This document shows, piece after piece, positions 25,072-33,519 of a stretch of DNA of 64,000 bases (position 1 is the stretch's first letter; each line of letters opens with the position of its first letter). The translations under genes were made by a program, and so were the position numbers. The notes beneath the pieces were generated by a model. It was not told where the DNA came from. It was given only the letters and a program-made list of their open reading frames with translations, and did not search any database. Source of the stretch: Ornatilinea apprima (GTDB lineage Bacteria > Chloroflexota > Anaerolineae > Anaerolineales > Anaerolineaceae); NCBI RefSeq assembly GCF_001306115.1, contig NZ_LGCL01000045.1, positions 124,001 through 188,000 of the forward strand. Direction: 5' to 3'.

Positions 25072-28000
25072 CTAGATGGTCATACCTTTCTGGAAGGTTA
25101 CAACCCGGTTGCGGCCAAGTCGTTTGGCATTGAAGAGGGCGATATCGGCGTGTGAGAGGATGGTTTCATCGGAATCTCCGTGTTCGGGGTAAACGGCCAG
25201 CCCAATGGAGACGGTAACATTCACCTGGCGTTGGTCGTGCAATGCAATGGATAACTCCTCAACAGCGGCGCGCAAGTCGTTGGCGCGTTGTTCTGCCTCG
25301 GCGCGGGATATGTTGGGCATTATGATGATGAATTCTTCGCCGCCATAACGGCAGATCACGTCTCCGTGGCGGATGAGGTTGGAAAGCAAGTCGCCCACCG
25401 CTACCAGAACCACATCGCCGGCGCGGTGTCCGTAGGTGTCGTTGGTGCGCTTGAACCAGTCGATGTCGCACATTAATACGGCCACTGGGTAGCAGCCGCG
25501 CTGGGCGCGGGCAATCTCCCGTTCGAAGATGTCTTGCAGGTAGTAACGGTTATACAAGCCGGTGAGCGCGTCGCGCAGGGCCTGTTCTTTGAGCTGTTCC
25601 TGTAAAAGCTGGTTTTCTTCCAATTGATCATTGAGCAGCTGATTGGCCTGGCTGAGCTCGAAGGTACGCGCCTGGACGCCCTGTTCCAATTCGCGGTTGC
25701 GGTTAATAATGGCGCGCGTGCGAATCTGAATCACTGTAAACATGAGGCCCGAGCCGAATAAGATGAGCAAGATGCGGAACCAGCTGGTTTGCCACCAGGG
25801 CGGTAGAATCGTGATCTTTAATTCGCGGGGTTTGCCGGTCCAGACACCGTCATTGTTGGAGGCGCGCACCTGGAAGGTGTAGGTGCCCGGGTCGAGATTG
25901 GTGTAGGTCGCGCTGCGGGCCGAGGATTCGGGCGACCAGTCTTTGTCAAATCCTTCCATTTTGTACTGGTAGTGGTTTTTTTGCGTTAGGGTATAGTTCA
26001 ACGCGGCAAATTGGATGGTGAATACGGATTGGTCTGGCTGGAGGATGATTTCATCCAGCAGGTTGAGTGGCCTGGGGAGGGTTTCGGAGCCGGCTTGAAC
26101 AGAGCGGTTGAAGAGCAACAGGTCGGTGAAGATAATACCGGGCAGGTAAGGATTATCGGTAATGTCCTCGGCGAAGAAAGAGTTCAGGCCGTTGGGGCCG
26201 CCAAAAAATATCTCACCTGTGGAACCATAATGGTACGCAAATAAATTGAACTGGTTGCCTTGCAGACCGTCGGATACATCGAAATTGCGGAAGCGCTGCT
26301 CTTGCGGTTGGAAGTGGGAGATGCCGTGGCCGGTGCTGATCCATAAACCCGTCTCTGGATCACAAACGATGCCATAGATCGACTCGCTGGGTAGTCCCTC
26401 CTTCTTTCCATACGTGGTGAAGGACTGTGTGGAGTGGTCGAAGCGGCTGAGGCCGTTGAGCGTGCCTGCCCATAATTCGCCGTTCTGGCTGAGACAAAGG
26501 GATTGAACCGTGTTGTTGGCCAGGCTGGAGGGGTCTTCGGGATTGTGGAGGTAAGCGGTGAAGCGGCCGGTCTGGGGATCATAATAATTCAAACCGCCGC
26601 GGGCGGTGCCAATCCACAGGCCGCCTTCCGCGGTGGGAGCCAGGGCGTATATGGTGTCTTCGCTGAGGCTGCTGCTGTCTTCGGGGTTGTGCACAAAATG
26701 CTCTGTAGCGCCAGTGCGGGGGTCGAACAGATCGAGGCCCAACCCAAGCGTGCCAACCCACAGCTTGCCATTGGGGGCGGGCGCAAGCACGGTCAGATAG
26801 TTGCTGCTCAGGGAGCCGGGGTCTTCTTCGTCTAACTGGTAAGAGGTGGCCTTGCCCGTATTGGGATTCAAGCGGTTGAGGCCGCCGCCCACGGTAGCAA
26901 TCCATAACTCCCCGCCGGGTTCTTGATAGATGGCGTAAATATCATTGGAGGAGAGGCTGTCCGGGTCTTCTGGGTTGTGTTTGAAGACGGTTACCTGGGC
27001 GTGGTCGCGATCCAGGCGGTTAAGCCCTCCGCCGATGGTTCCCACCCAAATTTCACCCTCCTGCCCCTGCCAGATGGCAGAGACATTATTGACGGTGAGA
27101 CTGAGCGGATTCTCCTGGATGTGGCGGTAGAGGTTAAATCGCTGCAGCGCGGGATAGTATTTGTTGACCCCGGCGCGGCGGCTGGTGATCCACAATACAC
27201 CGGAACGGTCCTCAAACAGCCAGAAGAGGTCGTCGCTGCTGAGGCTGAAGGGGTCGTTGGGGTTATGCTGGTACGAGATGAAAGAATCGGTTTCGGGATG
27301 ATAACGGTTTAATCCGCCGCGCTCGGTGGTGATCCACAGCTCGCCGCGCGAGTCTTCCAGAATGTTCCAGACGTTGTTATCGCTGAGGCTGGCCGCGTCT
27401 TCGGGATCGTGCTGGTAATGGGTGAACTGCCCCGTCTCGGCGTCAAAGCGGTCCAGGCCGGCGCCGCGCGCGGCGATCCACAGCGCACCGGTATGGTCCT
27501 GGTGCATTCCCCAGACGCGGTTGCCGATCAGGCTGTTGGGATTTTCAGGGTCGTTTTTATAAACGGTGAAATCGTCGGTGTGAGGGTTGTACTGGTTGAG
27601 GCCTTCACGCGTGCCCACCCACAGAACGCCCTGCGGATCCACATACAGGCGGTAGATGGTGGCGCTGCTGAGGGCGCGGGGGTTATCGGGATCGGGCAGG
27701 TAGTGGGTGAACTGGCCGGTTTCCGGGTCCAGGCGGTTGAGGCCGCCCAGAGTGCCCACCCAAATGTTGCCGCGCCAGTCTTCGGCCAGGGCCCAAACAT
27801 TGTTGTTGCTGAGGCTGGTTGGGTCATCGGGGTCGTTAAGGTAAGCGGAGAAAGTATCGTTTTCGCGGTTGTAGCGGTTGAGGCCGCCGGTGTCGGTGCC
27901 GACCCACAGCGTACCGTCTGATGACTGGAGAAGGGCAAAGATGTTGCTGCTGGAGAGACTGTTGGGGTTGCCGGCTTCGTGGTGGTAGGTGGTGAAGGTG

Positions 28001-28266
28001 TAGCCGTCGTAGCGGTTGAGACCGTCTTGCGTGCCAAACCACATAAAGCCTTCGCTGTCTTGCAAGGCGGCGAGCACGGTGGATTGGGAGAGACCGTCTT
28101 CAACGGTGAGTCGCTCAAAACGGGCGTACGGGTTTGCGTCGCCGCTGCCATATAGCGGCTGGGCAGTCTCAGATAAGGGGGCGGCCTGGGTGGGGTATAC
28201 CTGGCCGATGAGGATGAAAAGGAGGAGAAACACACCAGCGCGCTTGAAAATGGTTGAACGTCGCAT
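25072..28266 (-). CDS. Periplasmic two-component-propeller sensor with Y_Y_Y and GGDEF domains
   Basis: 1,064 residues. A signal peptide is followed by about 14 propeller repeats (Reg_prop) of the form LW(I/V)GT..GGLNR, residues about 35-690. Then come a Y_Y_Y domain (about 720-800), one membrane helix (about 825-845), a coiled coil and a GGDEF domain (about 900-1060). The active-site motif is GGEEF and the inhibitory I-site RHGD lies five residues before it. It should therefore make cyclic-di-GMP and be product-inhibited. The ligand of the outer propeller is unknown. Such propellers are best known from hybrid sensor kinases; here the output is a cyclase. Confidence 0.93.
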   Translation of the reverse strand: MRRSTIFKRAGVFLLLFILIGQVYPTQAAPLSETAQPLYGSGDANPYARFERLTVEDGLSQSTVLAALQDSEGFMWFGTQDGLNRYDGYTFTTYHHEAGNPNSLSSSNIFALLQSSDGTLWVGTDTGGLNRYNRENDTFSAYLNDPDDPTSLSNNNVWALAEDWRGNIWVGTLGGLNRLDPETGQFTHYLPDPDNPRALSSATIYRLYVDPQGVLWVGTREGLNQYNPHTDDFTVYKNDPENPNSLIGNRVWGMHQDHTGALWIAARGAGLDRFDAETGQFTHYQHDPEDAASLSDNNVWNILEDSRGELWITTERGGLNRYHPETDSFISYQHNPNDPFSLSSDDLFWLFEDRSGVLWITSRRAGVNKYYPALQRFNLYRHIQENPLSLTVNNVSAIWQGQEGEIWVGTIGGGLNRLDRDHAQVTVFKHNPEDPDSLSSNDIYAIYQEPGGELWIATVGGGLNRLNPNTGKATSYQLDEEDPGSLSSNYLTVLAPAPNGKLWVGTLGLGLDLFDPRTGATEHFVHNPEDSSSLSEDTIYALAPTAEGGLWIGTARGGLNYYDPQTGRFTAYLHNPEDPSSLANNTVQSLCLSQNGELWAGTLNGLSRFDHSTQSFTTYGKKEGLPSESIYGIVCDPETGLWISTGHGISHFQPQEQRFRNFDVSDGLQGNQFNLFAYHYGSTGEIFFGGPNGLNSFFAEDITDNPYLPGIIFTDLLLFNRSVQAGSETLPRPLNLLDEIILQPDQSVFTIQFAALNYTLTQKNHYQYKMEGFDKDWSPESSARSATYTNLDPGTYTFQVRASNNDGVWTGKPRELKITILPPWWQTSWFRILLILFGSGLMFTVIQIRTRAIINRNRELEQGVQARTFELSQANQLLNDQLEENQLLQEQLKEQALRDALTGLYNRYYLQDIFEREIARAQRGCYPVAVLMCDIDWFKRTNDTYGHRAGDVVLVAVGDLLSNLIRHGDVICRYGGEEFIIIMPNISRAEAEQRANDLRAAVEELSIALHDQRQVNVTVSIGLAVYPEHGDSDETILSHADIALFNAKRLGRNRVVTFQKGMTI

Positions 28267-28388
28267 AAACCCCTAATCTCGCTAACTTTAGGTAAGGGAG
28301 GTCGATTTTTTGAGTATACAGGAGATTGGTGTTTGGTGGAATAAAAAAGGGATAAATCTTAGGGAGATTGGAAGAGAAAAAATGGATA

Positions 28389-28470
28389 AACAAAAAGAGC
28401 CTCACAATGAGACTCTTTGCATTCACTGGTCGGGGCGAGAGGATTCAAACCTCCTGCATCTTGCGCCCTA
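28389..28470 (-). repeat. tRNA-Pro 3'-end remnant with its terminator (probable old attachment site, copy 1)
   Basis: Read on the minus strand, 28427-28470 gives an anticodon-arm 3' strand, an intact T arm (GAGG, loop, CCTC), the acceptor strand CGCCCCGA and the encoded CCA. A terminator hairpin follows immediately (AGAG-CTCA / TGAG-CTCT with a U run, about 28392-28415). There is no 5' half of a tRNA. Some positions in the anticodon and variable region differ from the copy at 29368. It is the leftmost of four copies and marks the left limit of the mobile DNA. Confidence 0.75.
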
Positions 28471-28484
28471 TGTGATTGACTACA

Positions 28485-28841
28485 TCACTTTTCTTGCCTC
28501 AGTATTTCATTCATGCCTTCTGCTAGTGGTGCCAGGTCACGCTTTATGGTTTGCCAGATAATAGAAATACTCACACCAAAATATTCATGTGCCATAATGT
28601 TCCGCATTCCCCGCATCTCAAACCAAGCTAAATCCGGATACTTTTGTTGTATTTCGATAGGAATATGACTTGCGGCTTCTCCGATGATTTCTAGATTGCG
28701 GATGACGGCATCAATTCTCAAAGTGTCTTTTTGAAAATCATCGAGAGATAACCCTGAAGTATATTCCTGAATCCTCGCAATACATTTTAGGATATCTTGA
28801 ATGCGGATTTTCCAATTTCTCGGTCTATCCTCAATGAACAT
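28485..28841 (-). CDS. hepT: HEPN-domain toxin (HepT-like, DUF86)
   Basis: 118 residues. The HEPN ribonuclease signature RNIMAHEYFGV (Rx4-6H) sits at about residue 80. HepT proteins are ribonucleases that stop growth unless modified by their partner. The start overlaps the nucleotidyltransferase gene by 11 bases in the usual antitoxin-first order. The pair lies between tRNA-Pro remnants, so it probably arrived on a small mobile islet. Confidence 0.85.
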   Translation of the reverse strand: MFIEDRPRNWKIRIQDILKCIARIQEYTSGLSLDDFQKDTLRIDAVIRNLEIIGEAASHIPIEIQQKYPDLAWFEMRGMRNIMAHEYFGVSISIIWQTIKRDLAPLAEGMNEILRQEK

Positions 28842-29121
28842 GAACTGCCTCTTGCAATATCTGATCCTTCATTTCGGGACGAAGCGCGTCAATTGTAACC
28901 AAATCTACGCGACGGTTGGTTAATTTCTCAAGATACGCTTTAAGTCGGATAAATTCAAAAAGCCCTACAGGTTTGCAAAAGCTCACCAGAATATCCAGGT
29001 CGCTGTCATCGTTATACTGGCCACGCGCCACAGAGCCAAAGATAGATATTGAATTGACGCCCCTGTTGTACAATTCAGCTTTGACATTTTTAAGGGTTTC
29101 AAATATGGCTTCTTTTTCCAT
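28831..29121 (-). CDS. mntA: Minimal nucleotidyltransferase antitoxin (MntA-like)
   Basis: 96 residues from the ATG at 29121, which has GAGGTG 4 bases upstream; the ATG at 29133 is less well placed. The catalytic motif GSVARGQYNDDSDLDILV contains the GS and DxD residues of the MNT fold, and a third acidic residue is in RRVDLVT. MntA enzymes inactivate HepT by adding AMP to it. Translation is coupled to hepT. Confidence 0.85.
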   Translation of the reverse strand: MEKEAIFETLKNVKAELYNRGVNSISIFGSVARGQYNDDSDLDILVSFCKPVGLFEFIRLKAYLEKLTNRRVDLVTIDALRPEMKDQILQEAVHVH

Positions 29122-29182
29122 TGAGCACCTCATAATTCAATTGTATAAAGGTGTGTGTGGATGTGTCAAGAAAGTAAAAAAA

Positions 29183-29366
29183 CTGGTCGGGGCGAGAGGA
29201 TTTGATGTCACCCCTCGATGGGGAGCGGCGGCCTGCAAACAAAAAGAGCCTCACAATGAGACTCTTTGCATTCACTGGTCGGGGCGAGAGGATTTGATGT
29301 CACCCCTCGATGGGGAGCGGCGGCCTGCAAACAAAAAGAGCCTCACAATGAGACTCTTTGCATTCA
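29183..29366. repeat. 92-bp tandem repeat built on the tRNA-Pro 3' end (two units)
   Basis: Two units (29183-29274 and 29275-29366) are virtually identical. Each has the last 19 or so bases of tRNA-Pro including CCA (minus strand), 38 bases unlike the tRNA, and the tRNA terminator hairpin. A third start at 29367 then continues into the longer tRNA remnant. The T arm is broken in these two units. The likely cause is repeated integration or recombination at the tRNA end. Confidence 0.85.
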
Positions 29367-29367
29367 C

Positions 29368-29412
29368 TGGTCGGGGCGAGAGGATTCGAACCTCCGGCCT
29401 CTTGCACCCCAT
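29368..29412 (-). repeat. tRNA-Pro 3'-half remnant, probable attL core of the integrated element
   Basis: On the minus strand these 45 bases match the 3' part of a proline tRNA, probably GGG anticodon: loop ATGGGGT, stem GCAAG, variable region, T arm GGAGG-TTCGAAT-CCTC and acceptor plus CCA. Just 5' of the anticodon loop the sequence no longer pairs as a tRNA, so the gene is not intact. This is the expected scar on the side away from the tRNA gene after an integrase has used the tRNA 3' end. The complete tRNA should lie at the far right end of the element. Confidence 0.75.
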
Positions 29413-29588
29413 GCCGAAAGGCGAAAAACGGGACCTCAAACAGCCATACACGCCAAAAATGGGGGGTTATTGTCCTTGAGGTTCAAGCAAGGTAAGTGAT
29501 TTCCGGTTGTTTTTTGGCGTTTTTAATGCTCAGTATTTGGCTTTTTGATTATTTCTATCTCTATATTAATAAATAAATAGTGAGTTGT

Positions 29589-30134
29589 CTATAGGAATAA
29601 TGGGTCATTTTGAAATTGGGATTTATAAAAACCTAACCAGTCGATGAAATAAACCAAGTTTTCTACAGTTTCCAAATCAAAATATCTCTTTTTAAACCGA
29701 TTATCTTTTTTAATGTTTTCAAAACTTTTCAATATCTGTTTGGAGATGGACTCATTTGTACTGTTCGAGAGAATGTAGAATTCAAACAACTTGTCTCGAT
29801 ATCTAAACAGCTTATTCTTTGGATCACGAAGAATTCTTTTTTTATTAATCCACCAGTACTCAGCACGAATTCTTGTGCCGTCACAAAGTAATTGAATATA
29901 ACCTATGATGTCATTGTATAAATAACTGCGAGAAATTGGGTTAATTGAGAGCCAATAATCTGCCTGTGTTTCAAATTCAGTAATTTTCTCTGGTGCTAAA
30001 TTTGCAAGTTCATGGGAAGTGCAAAAAGTTATCTCATCCTTGAATTCCGATTCGATTCTTTCTAATTCTTTATCAAAATCATCAGGTGAAAGCCTGTAAA
30101 TAGGTATTTCAAAAAGTTTTAATCCCCAGAGCAT
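29589..30134 (-). CDS. Protein of unknown function linked to the type III restriction gene
   Basis: 181 residues from the ATG at 30134, one base beyond the stop of res. The open frame extends further upstream, but that part is res read out of frame. The protein is rich in aromatic and charged residues (AEYWWINKKRILRDPKNKLF, YFIDWLGFYKSQF) with no recognised motif. Its position directly after res suggests an accessory role in the restriction locus. No strong ribosome binding site; translation is likely coupled. Confidence 0.55.
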   Translation of the reverse strand: MLWGLKLFEIPIYRLSPDDFDKELERIESEFKDEITFCTSHELANLAPEKITEFETQADYWLSINPISRSYLYNDIIGYIQLLCDGTRIRAEYWWINKKRILRDPKNKLFRYRDKLFEFYILSNSTNESISKQILKSFENIKKDNRFKKRYFDLETVENLVYFIDWLGFYKSQFQNDPLFL

Positions 30135-30135
30135 T

Positions 30136-32916
30136 TTAGGGTAGTTCCTTTGCAGAAGTAACAACTTTATAATCAACTTTAAGGGCATCTTCAAAGTGAT
30201 GCTCTCCGCAAGTGATTTTCTTCTTTTCATCCCCACGAAGACCGCCGGCGCTGGTTGTGCCTTTGGTTTCGCGCACCAGGTAGAGAACTGGATCGCTGCT
30301 CTCCAGCTCGCCTTCTTTCCAGACAATAGCCCAATCAGGATTATAGGTGCCAATGGGGGTGTCTACTTTGAACCAGCCTGGCAATTTGACATAATACAAT
30401 ACCTGCTCAAGATGCTCCATATCTTCGACAAATTGTTTTTCTATTTCAGAATCATATTTGATATGGTCATAAGGAGATTTTCTTGAAGGCACCAGGTAAT
30501 TCTGCCAACTATCGAATTCACTTTCAAACTGGGTCATTTCATACCAATCAGTGATCTTTTCATATTGGATGCCTTCGATCAGTTGATCAGAAAGCTTTTC
30601 CTGAATGATTTTGACTGCCTGAATGGCAAACTCTTGCGGATTCTCCAGCATGGCCTGTTGAGCCTTCTCAGGCGCCCGGCGAATGATTTCTAAAAGGGTT
30701 CTACGGGTCAGGCGAACCGGGGGGTTGAGCTGCTTCATTCGCTCTGACATTAATTCAACCAGGTTGGGCAGTGGGTAGCGGTCTTGAAGCGATTTCAGAG
30801 ATTTGGCCTGGCTTTTTACCAGGGCTTGAAACAGGTTGTCATCGTCTTTCACATCCAAAGCCACTTTACTCATAACCAGGCGCGGCGGTTTTACTTCCAC
30901 TCTGCCGATATCTTTCAGAACGTCTTGAATAAGCTGCTCAGTATCCACTTTGACGGCATAGCGGGTTTTGTGTTTGATGCGCTCCCAAAGCTCTTTGAAA
31001 TTTGGATCCAGCTCAAAGCCTTTTTTGAGCGAGACCTTCACCCGCTGGTTGGCATTGGTTGGCCTGGGCGGCAGGATCTCGGCGCCATATTCTTCGGCGA
31101 TTTGGGCACGTTCTTGTTCTGTCAGTTTGCCAATGGGCTTGCCATACCGAGCTTCAATTTCTTCGATGTATTCCAGGGCGATTTCACTTTGTAGAGAGGT
31201 GACAAATCGGTCATAGCTCTCATTGGCAATGACGGTGAGAATATTCACCTGGGGATTATGGTCACGCTCGCCGGCCTGGTTCACTGCCAGGCGGATGCCG
31301 CGGCCAATTTCCTGACGTTTCTTCACATCTGAAACGGTTTGATTGAGGGTGCAGATCTGGAAAACGTTGGGGTTATCCCAGCCTTCTTTGAGGGCGGAAT
31401 GGGAGAAGATGAATCCAACTGGTTCATCAAATGACAGCAGCTGCTCTTTGTCTTTCATAATCAGGTCATAAACCGCTTTGTCATCCTGAGAATCACCGGA
31501 TGAACTATCTTTGAACTGCAATTCCCCTTTGATTTTCTTCTGGGCGAAGTAGGCGGCTTTCACCTGGTTTGGATCTGCATTCTTCCAGTCTGGGTAATTG
31601 GCTTTGATACGATTGAAAACACGGTCAAAGGTTTCTTGAATTGGGCCGGGTTTGCCATCTTCACCCTGATAATTTGCCACACGGTCAATAAAGAACAGGG
31701 ACAGCACCTTGAGGCCATAGGGTTTCAGCCAGGCTTGTTTTTTGAAGTGCTCTTCAACCGTTTGGGCGATTTGGGCTTCAAAAATATCTTCTTTATCCGC
31801 GCCAATTTCCATGCCTTCAAAGATGACTTCTCGGTTGGTGAACACCACGGCTTTGCGGAATGGTTCAATTTCATCCACCACATAACCTTCGTATTCTAAG
31901 CGCTTGGCTTTTTGCTGCAGGTCATCACCGGGTTTGATGGTGATGGATTTTTCTTTCAAGCTGCCATTGGCCTGGCGCTGGTGGATGATTACCTTTGCGG
32001 TCACAGTTCGTTTGTCCGAATCCACTGAGACCAAGCGGATATATGGCTTTGCCTGGTCATCTTCCTTGGTGATGGAATAGACTTCGATGCGCTTAACCAG
32101 ATTCTGACGATAGGCCTCAAACGGGGTAAGGCGGTAGACGATGTTATAAGGGTTGCGGTGGGTGGCACTGTACCGCAACGTCATCAGCGGATTCAAGCTG
32201 GCCAGCGAATCTATGCTCTTATCGCTTTCCATGTTTTGTGGTTCATCCAGAATCAACACCGGGCGGGTGACCTGAATCAGATGGACCGGGGTTTCGCCCT
32301 GCAGCCGGTCAGTGGATTGGTAGATGACGTTCAGATCCTTATTGAAGGATGCCAAGGTCATAACCATGATTTCAATGCTGTTGGTAAGCGCAAACCCGCG
32401 CACCTGGGTTAAGTTGCCAGAATCATATTCATACGAATGGATCGGCAAGTTGCCGTAAAGCGCTTCGAAATGCTTCTTGGTGATTTCCAGGGTCTTGATC
32501 ACGCCTTCACGGATGGCCACCGAAGGAACCACGATGATGAACTTTCGCAGTCCGTATTGCTGGTAAAGCTCCAAAGCAGTGCGCAGGTAAACGTAGGTTT
32601 TACCAGTGCCAGTTTCCATTTCCACAGAGAAGTTATAGAACTGGCAGGTGGTTTTTCCATTTGCCGTGGTGATGTCGGCGCTGATGGTTTTAAGTTCGGT
32701 ATCTGGAGTGATGCCGTTGCGCGTCTGAATGGCTTGCAGATTGGCAAGGATTTCATCTGCTTCCAGCTCGAGCTGGTTGGGAACGGCTGCCAAGGCAGAA
32801 GACCCCAGGCTGAATTGTGGGGCGGCTTCTAAACGCGCCTGGCCGTGAAACAGGTCTGTAATCGCCTGGATGGCGTCTAGTTGGAAGGGTTGATTGGGGT
32901 CGAATTTGAATTGCAT
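30136..32916 (-). CDS. res: Type III restriction enzyme, Res subunit (helicase-nuclease)
   Basis: 926 residues. The SF2 helicase core is seen from Walker A METGTGKTYVYL (about 95) through the DEPQ box (LILDEPQNMES) to motif VI (KKRQEIGRGIRLAVNQ). The C-terminal PD-(D/E)xK nuclease follows (about 860-900, NPDWAIV and RETKGT). Res needs Mod for site recognition; together they cut DNA carrying two inversely oriented unmethylated sites. The mod gene is on the same strand but separated from res by two other genes, an unusual split. Confidence 0.92.
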   Translation of the reverse strand: MQFKFDPNQPFQLDAIQAITDLFHGQARLEAAPQFSLGSSALAAVPNQLELEADEILANLQAIQTRNGITPDTELKTISADITTANGKTTCQFYNFSVEMETGTGKTYVYLRTALELYQQYGLRKFIIVVPSVAIREGVIKTLEITKKHFEALYGNLPIHSYEYDSGNLTQVRGFALTNSIEIMVMTLASFNKDLNVIYQSTDRLQGETPVHLIQVTRPVLILDEPQNMESDKSIDSLASLNPLMTLRYSATHRNPYNIVYRLTPFEAYRQNLVKRIEVYSITKEDDQAKPYIRLVSVDSDKRTVTAKVIIHQRQANGSLKEKSITIKPGDDLQQKAKRLEYEGYVVDEIEPFRKAVVFTNREVIFEGMEIGADKEDIFEAQIAQTVEEHFKKQAWLKPYGLKVLSLFFIDRVANYQGEDGKPGPIQETFDRVFNRIKANYPDWKNADPNQVKAAYFAQKKIKGELQFKDSSSGDSQDDKAVYDLIMKDKEQLLSFDEPVGFIFSHSALKEGWDNPNVFQICTLNQTVSDVKKRQEIGRGIRLAVNQAGERDHNPQVNILTVIANESYDRFVTSLQSEIALEYIEEIEARYGKPIGKLTEQERAQIAEEYGAEILPPRPTNANQRVKVSLKKGFELDPNFKELWERIKHKTRYAVKVDTEQLIQDVLKDIGRVEVKPPRLVMSKVALDVKDDDNLFQALVKSQAKSLKSLQDRYPLPNLVELMSERMKQLNPPVRLTRRTLLEIIRRAPEKAQQAMLENPQEFAIQAVKIIQEKLSDQLIEGIQYEKITDWYEMTQFESEFDSWQNYLVPSRKSPYDHIKYDSEIEKQFVEDMEHLEQVLYYVKLPGWFKVDTPIGTYNPDWAIVWKEGELESSDPVLYLVRETKGTTSAGGLRGDEKKKITCGEHHFEDALKVDYKVVTSAKELP

Positions 32917-33021
32917 GAGCTTACATTTTTCTTGATTAATTGGGATAAATGGGATTTGACTTTATAATGCTTTGATTATATAACGGTGAAAAGTAGTTTG
33001 GATGAAAGTGGGAGTAACATC

Positions 33022-33519
33022 ATGGTGCTGGCAACGATTGGTTATGAGGGTTTGAATATTGAAGAGTTTTTTGAAATCTTAAAGACAAATGGAATTGAGA
33101 CGCTAGTAGACATTAGAGAACTCCCTTTAAGCCGTAAACCTGGTTTTTCGAAAAAATCTTTATCTGAGAGAGCAAAAGCACACCAAATTAAATATTTGCA
33201 TTTATCATCTTTGGGTTGTCCAAAAGAAATTCGGCATGATTACCGAAAGGATAATGATTGGATTAAGTATTCAAAGCGATTCCTCGCTTATCTGCGAACT
33301 CAATCCGAAGAAATTCGGAAGTTAATCGGATTAGTTCGATTAGAAAAATGTTGCCTGTTATGTTTTGAAGCTGATTACCATTATTGTCATCGCCGATATG
33401 TGGCCGATGAGGTGCTTTTTAATTGCGATTACGAGTTGGACATCAATCATTTGGGCATGGTAAAAACAGAGCCTGTTGCCTGGCTTCGACCTTCGGTGGA
33501 TATATCAAGCCTACGATAA
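33022..33519 (+). CDS. DUF488 family protein
   Basis: 165 residues from the ATG at 33022, preceded by GGGAG; an in-frame GTG at 32986 is less likely. The family motif CCLLCFEADYHYCHRRYVAD is near the C-terminus, and the N-terminus TIGYEGLNIEEFFEIL is typical. The biochemical function is unknown. It is the only rightward gene in the restriction locus, and its last 77 bases overlap the facing gene. Confidence 0.8.
   Translation: MVLATIGYEGLNIEEFFEILKTNGIETLVDIRELPLSRKPGFSKKSLSERAKAHQIKYLHLSSLGCPKEIRHDYRKDNDWIKYSKRFLAYLRTQSEEIRKLIGLVRLEKCCLLCFEADYHYCHRRYVADEVLFNCDYELDINHLGMVKTEPVAWLRPSVDISSLR

Noticed and set aside
29183..29410. CRISPR-like array
   Set aside because: The repeated units are 92-bp tandem copies of a tRNA end plus terminator, without short repeats and variable spacers, and no cas gene is near.
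29368..29450. Intact tRNA-Pro gene
   Set aside because: The 3' half is good, but the sequence 5' of the anticodon loop does not form an anticodon stem, D arm or acceptor strand.
29589..30353. Long form of the protein after res
   Set aside because: The first 73 codons overlap the end of res in another frame; the ATG at 30134 right after the res stop is more natural.
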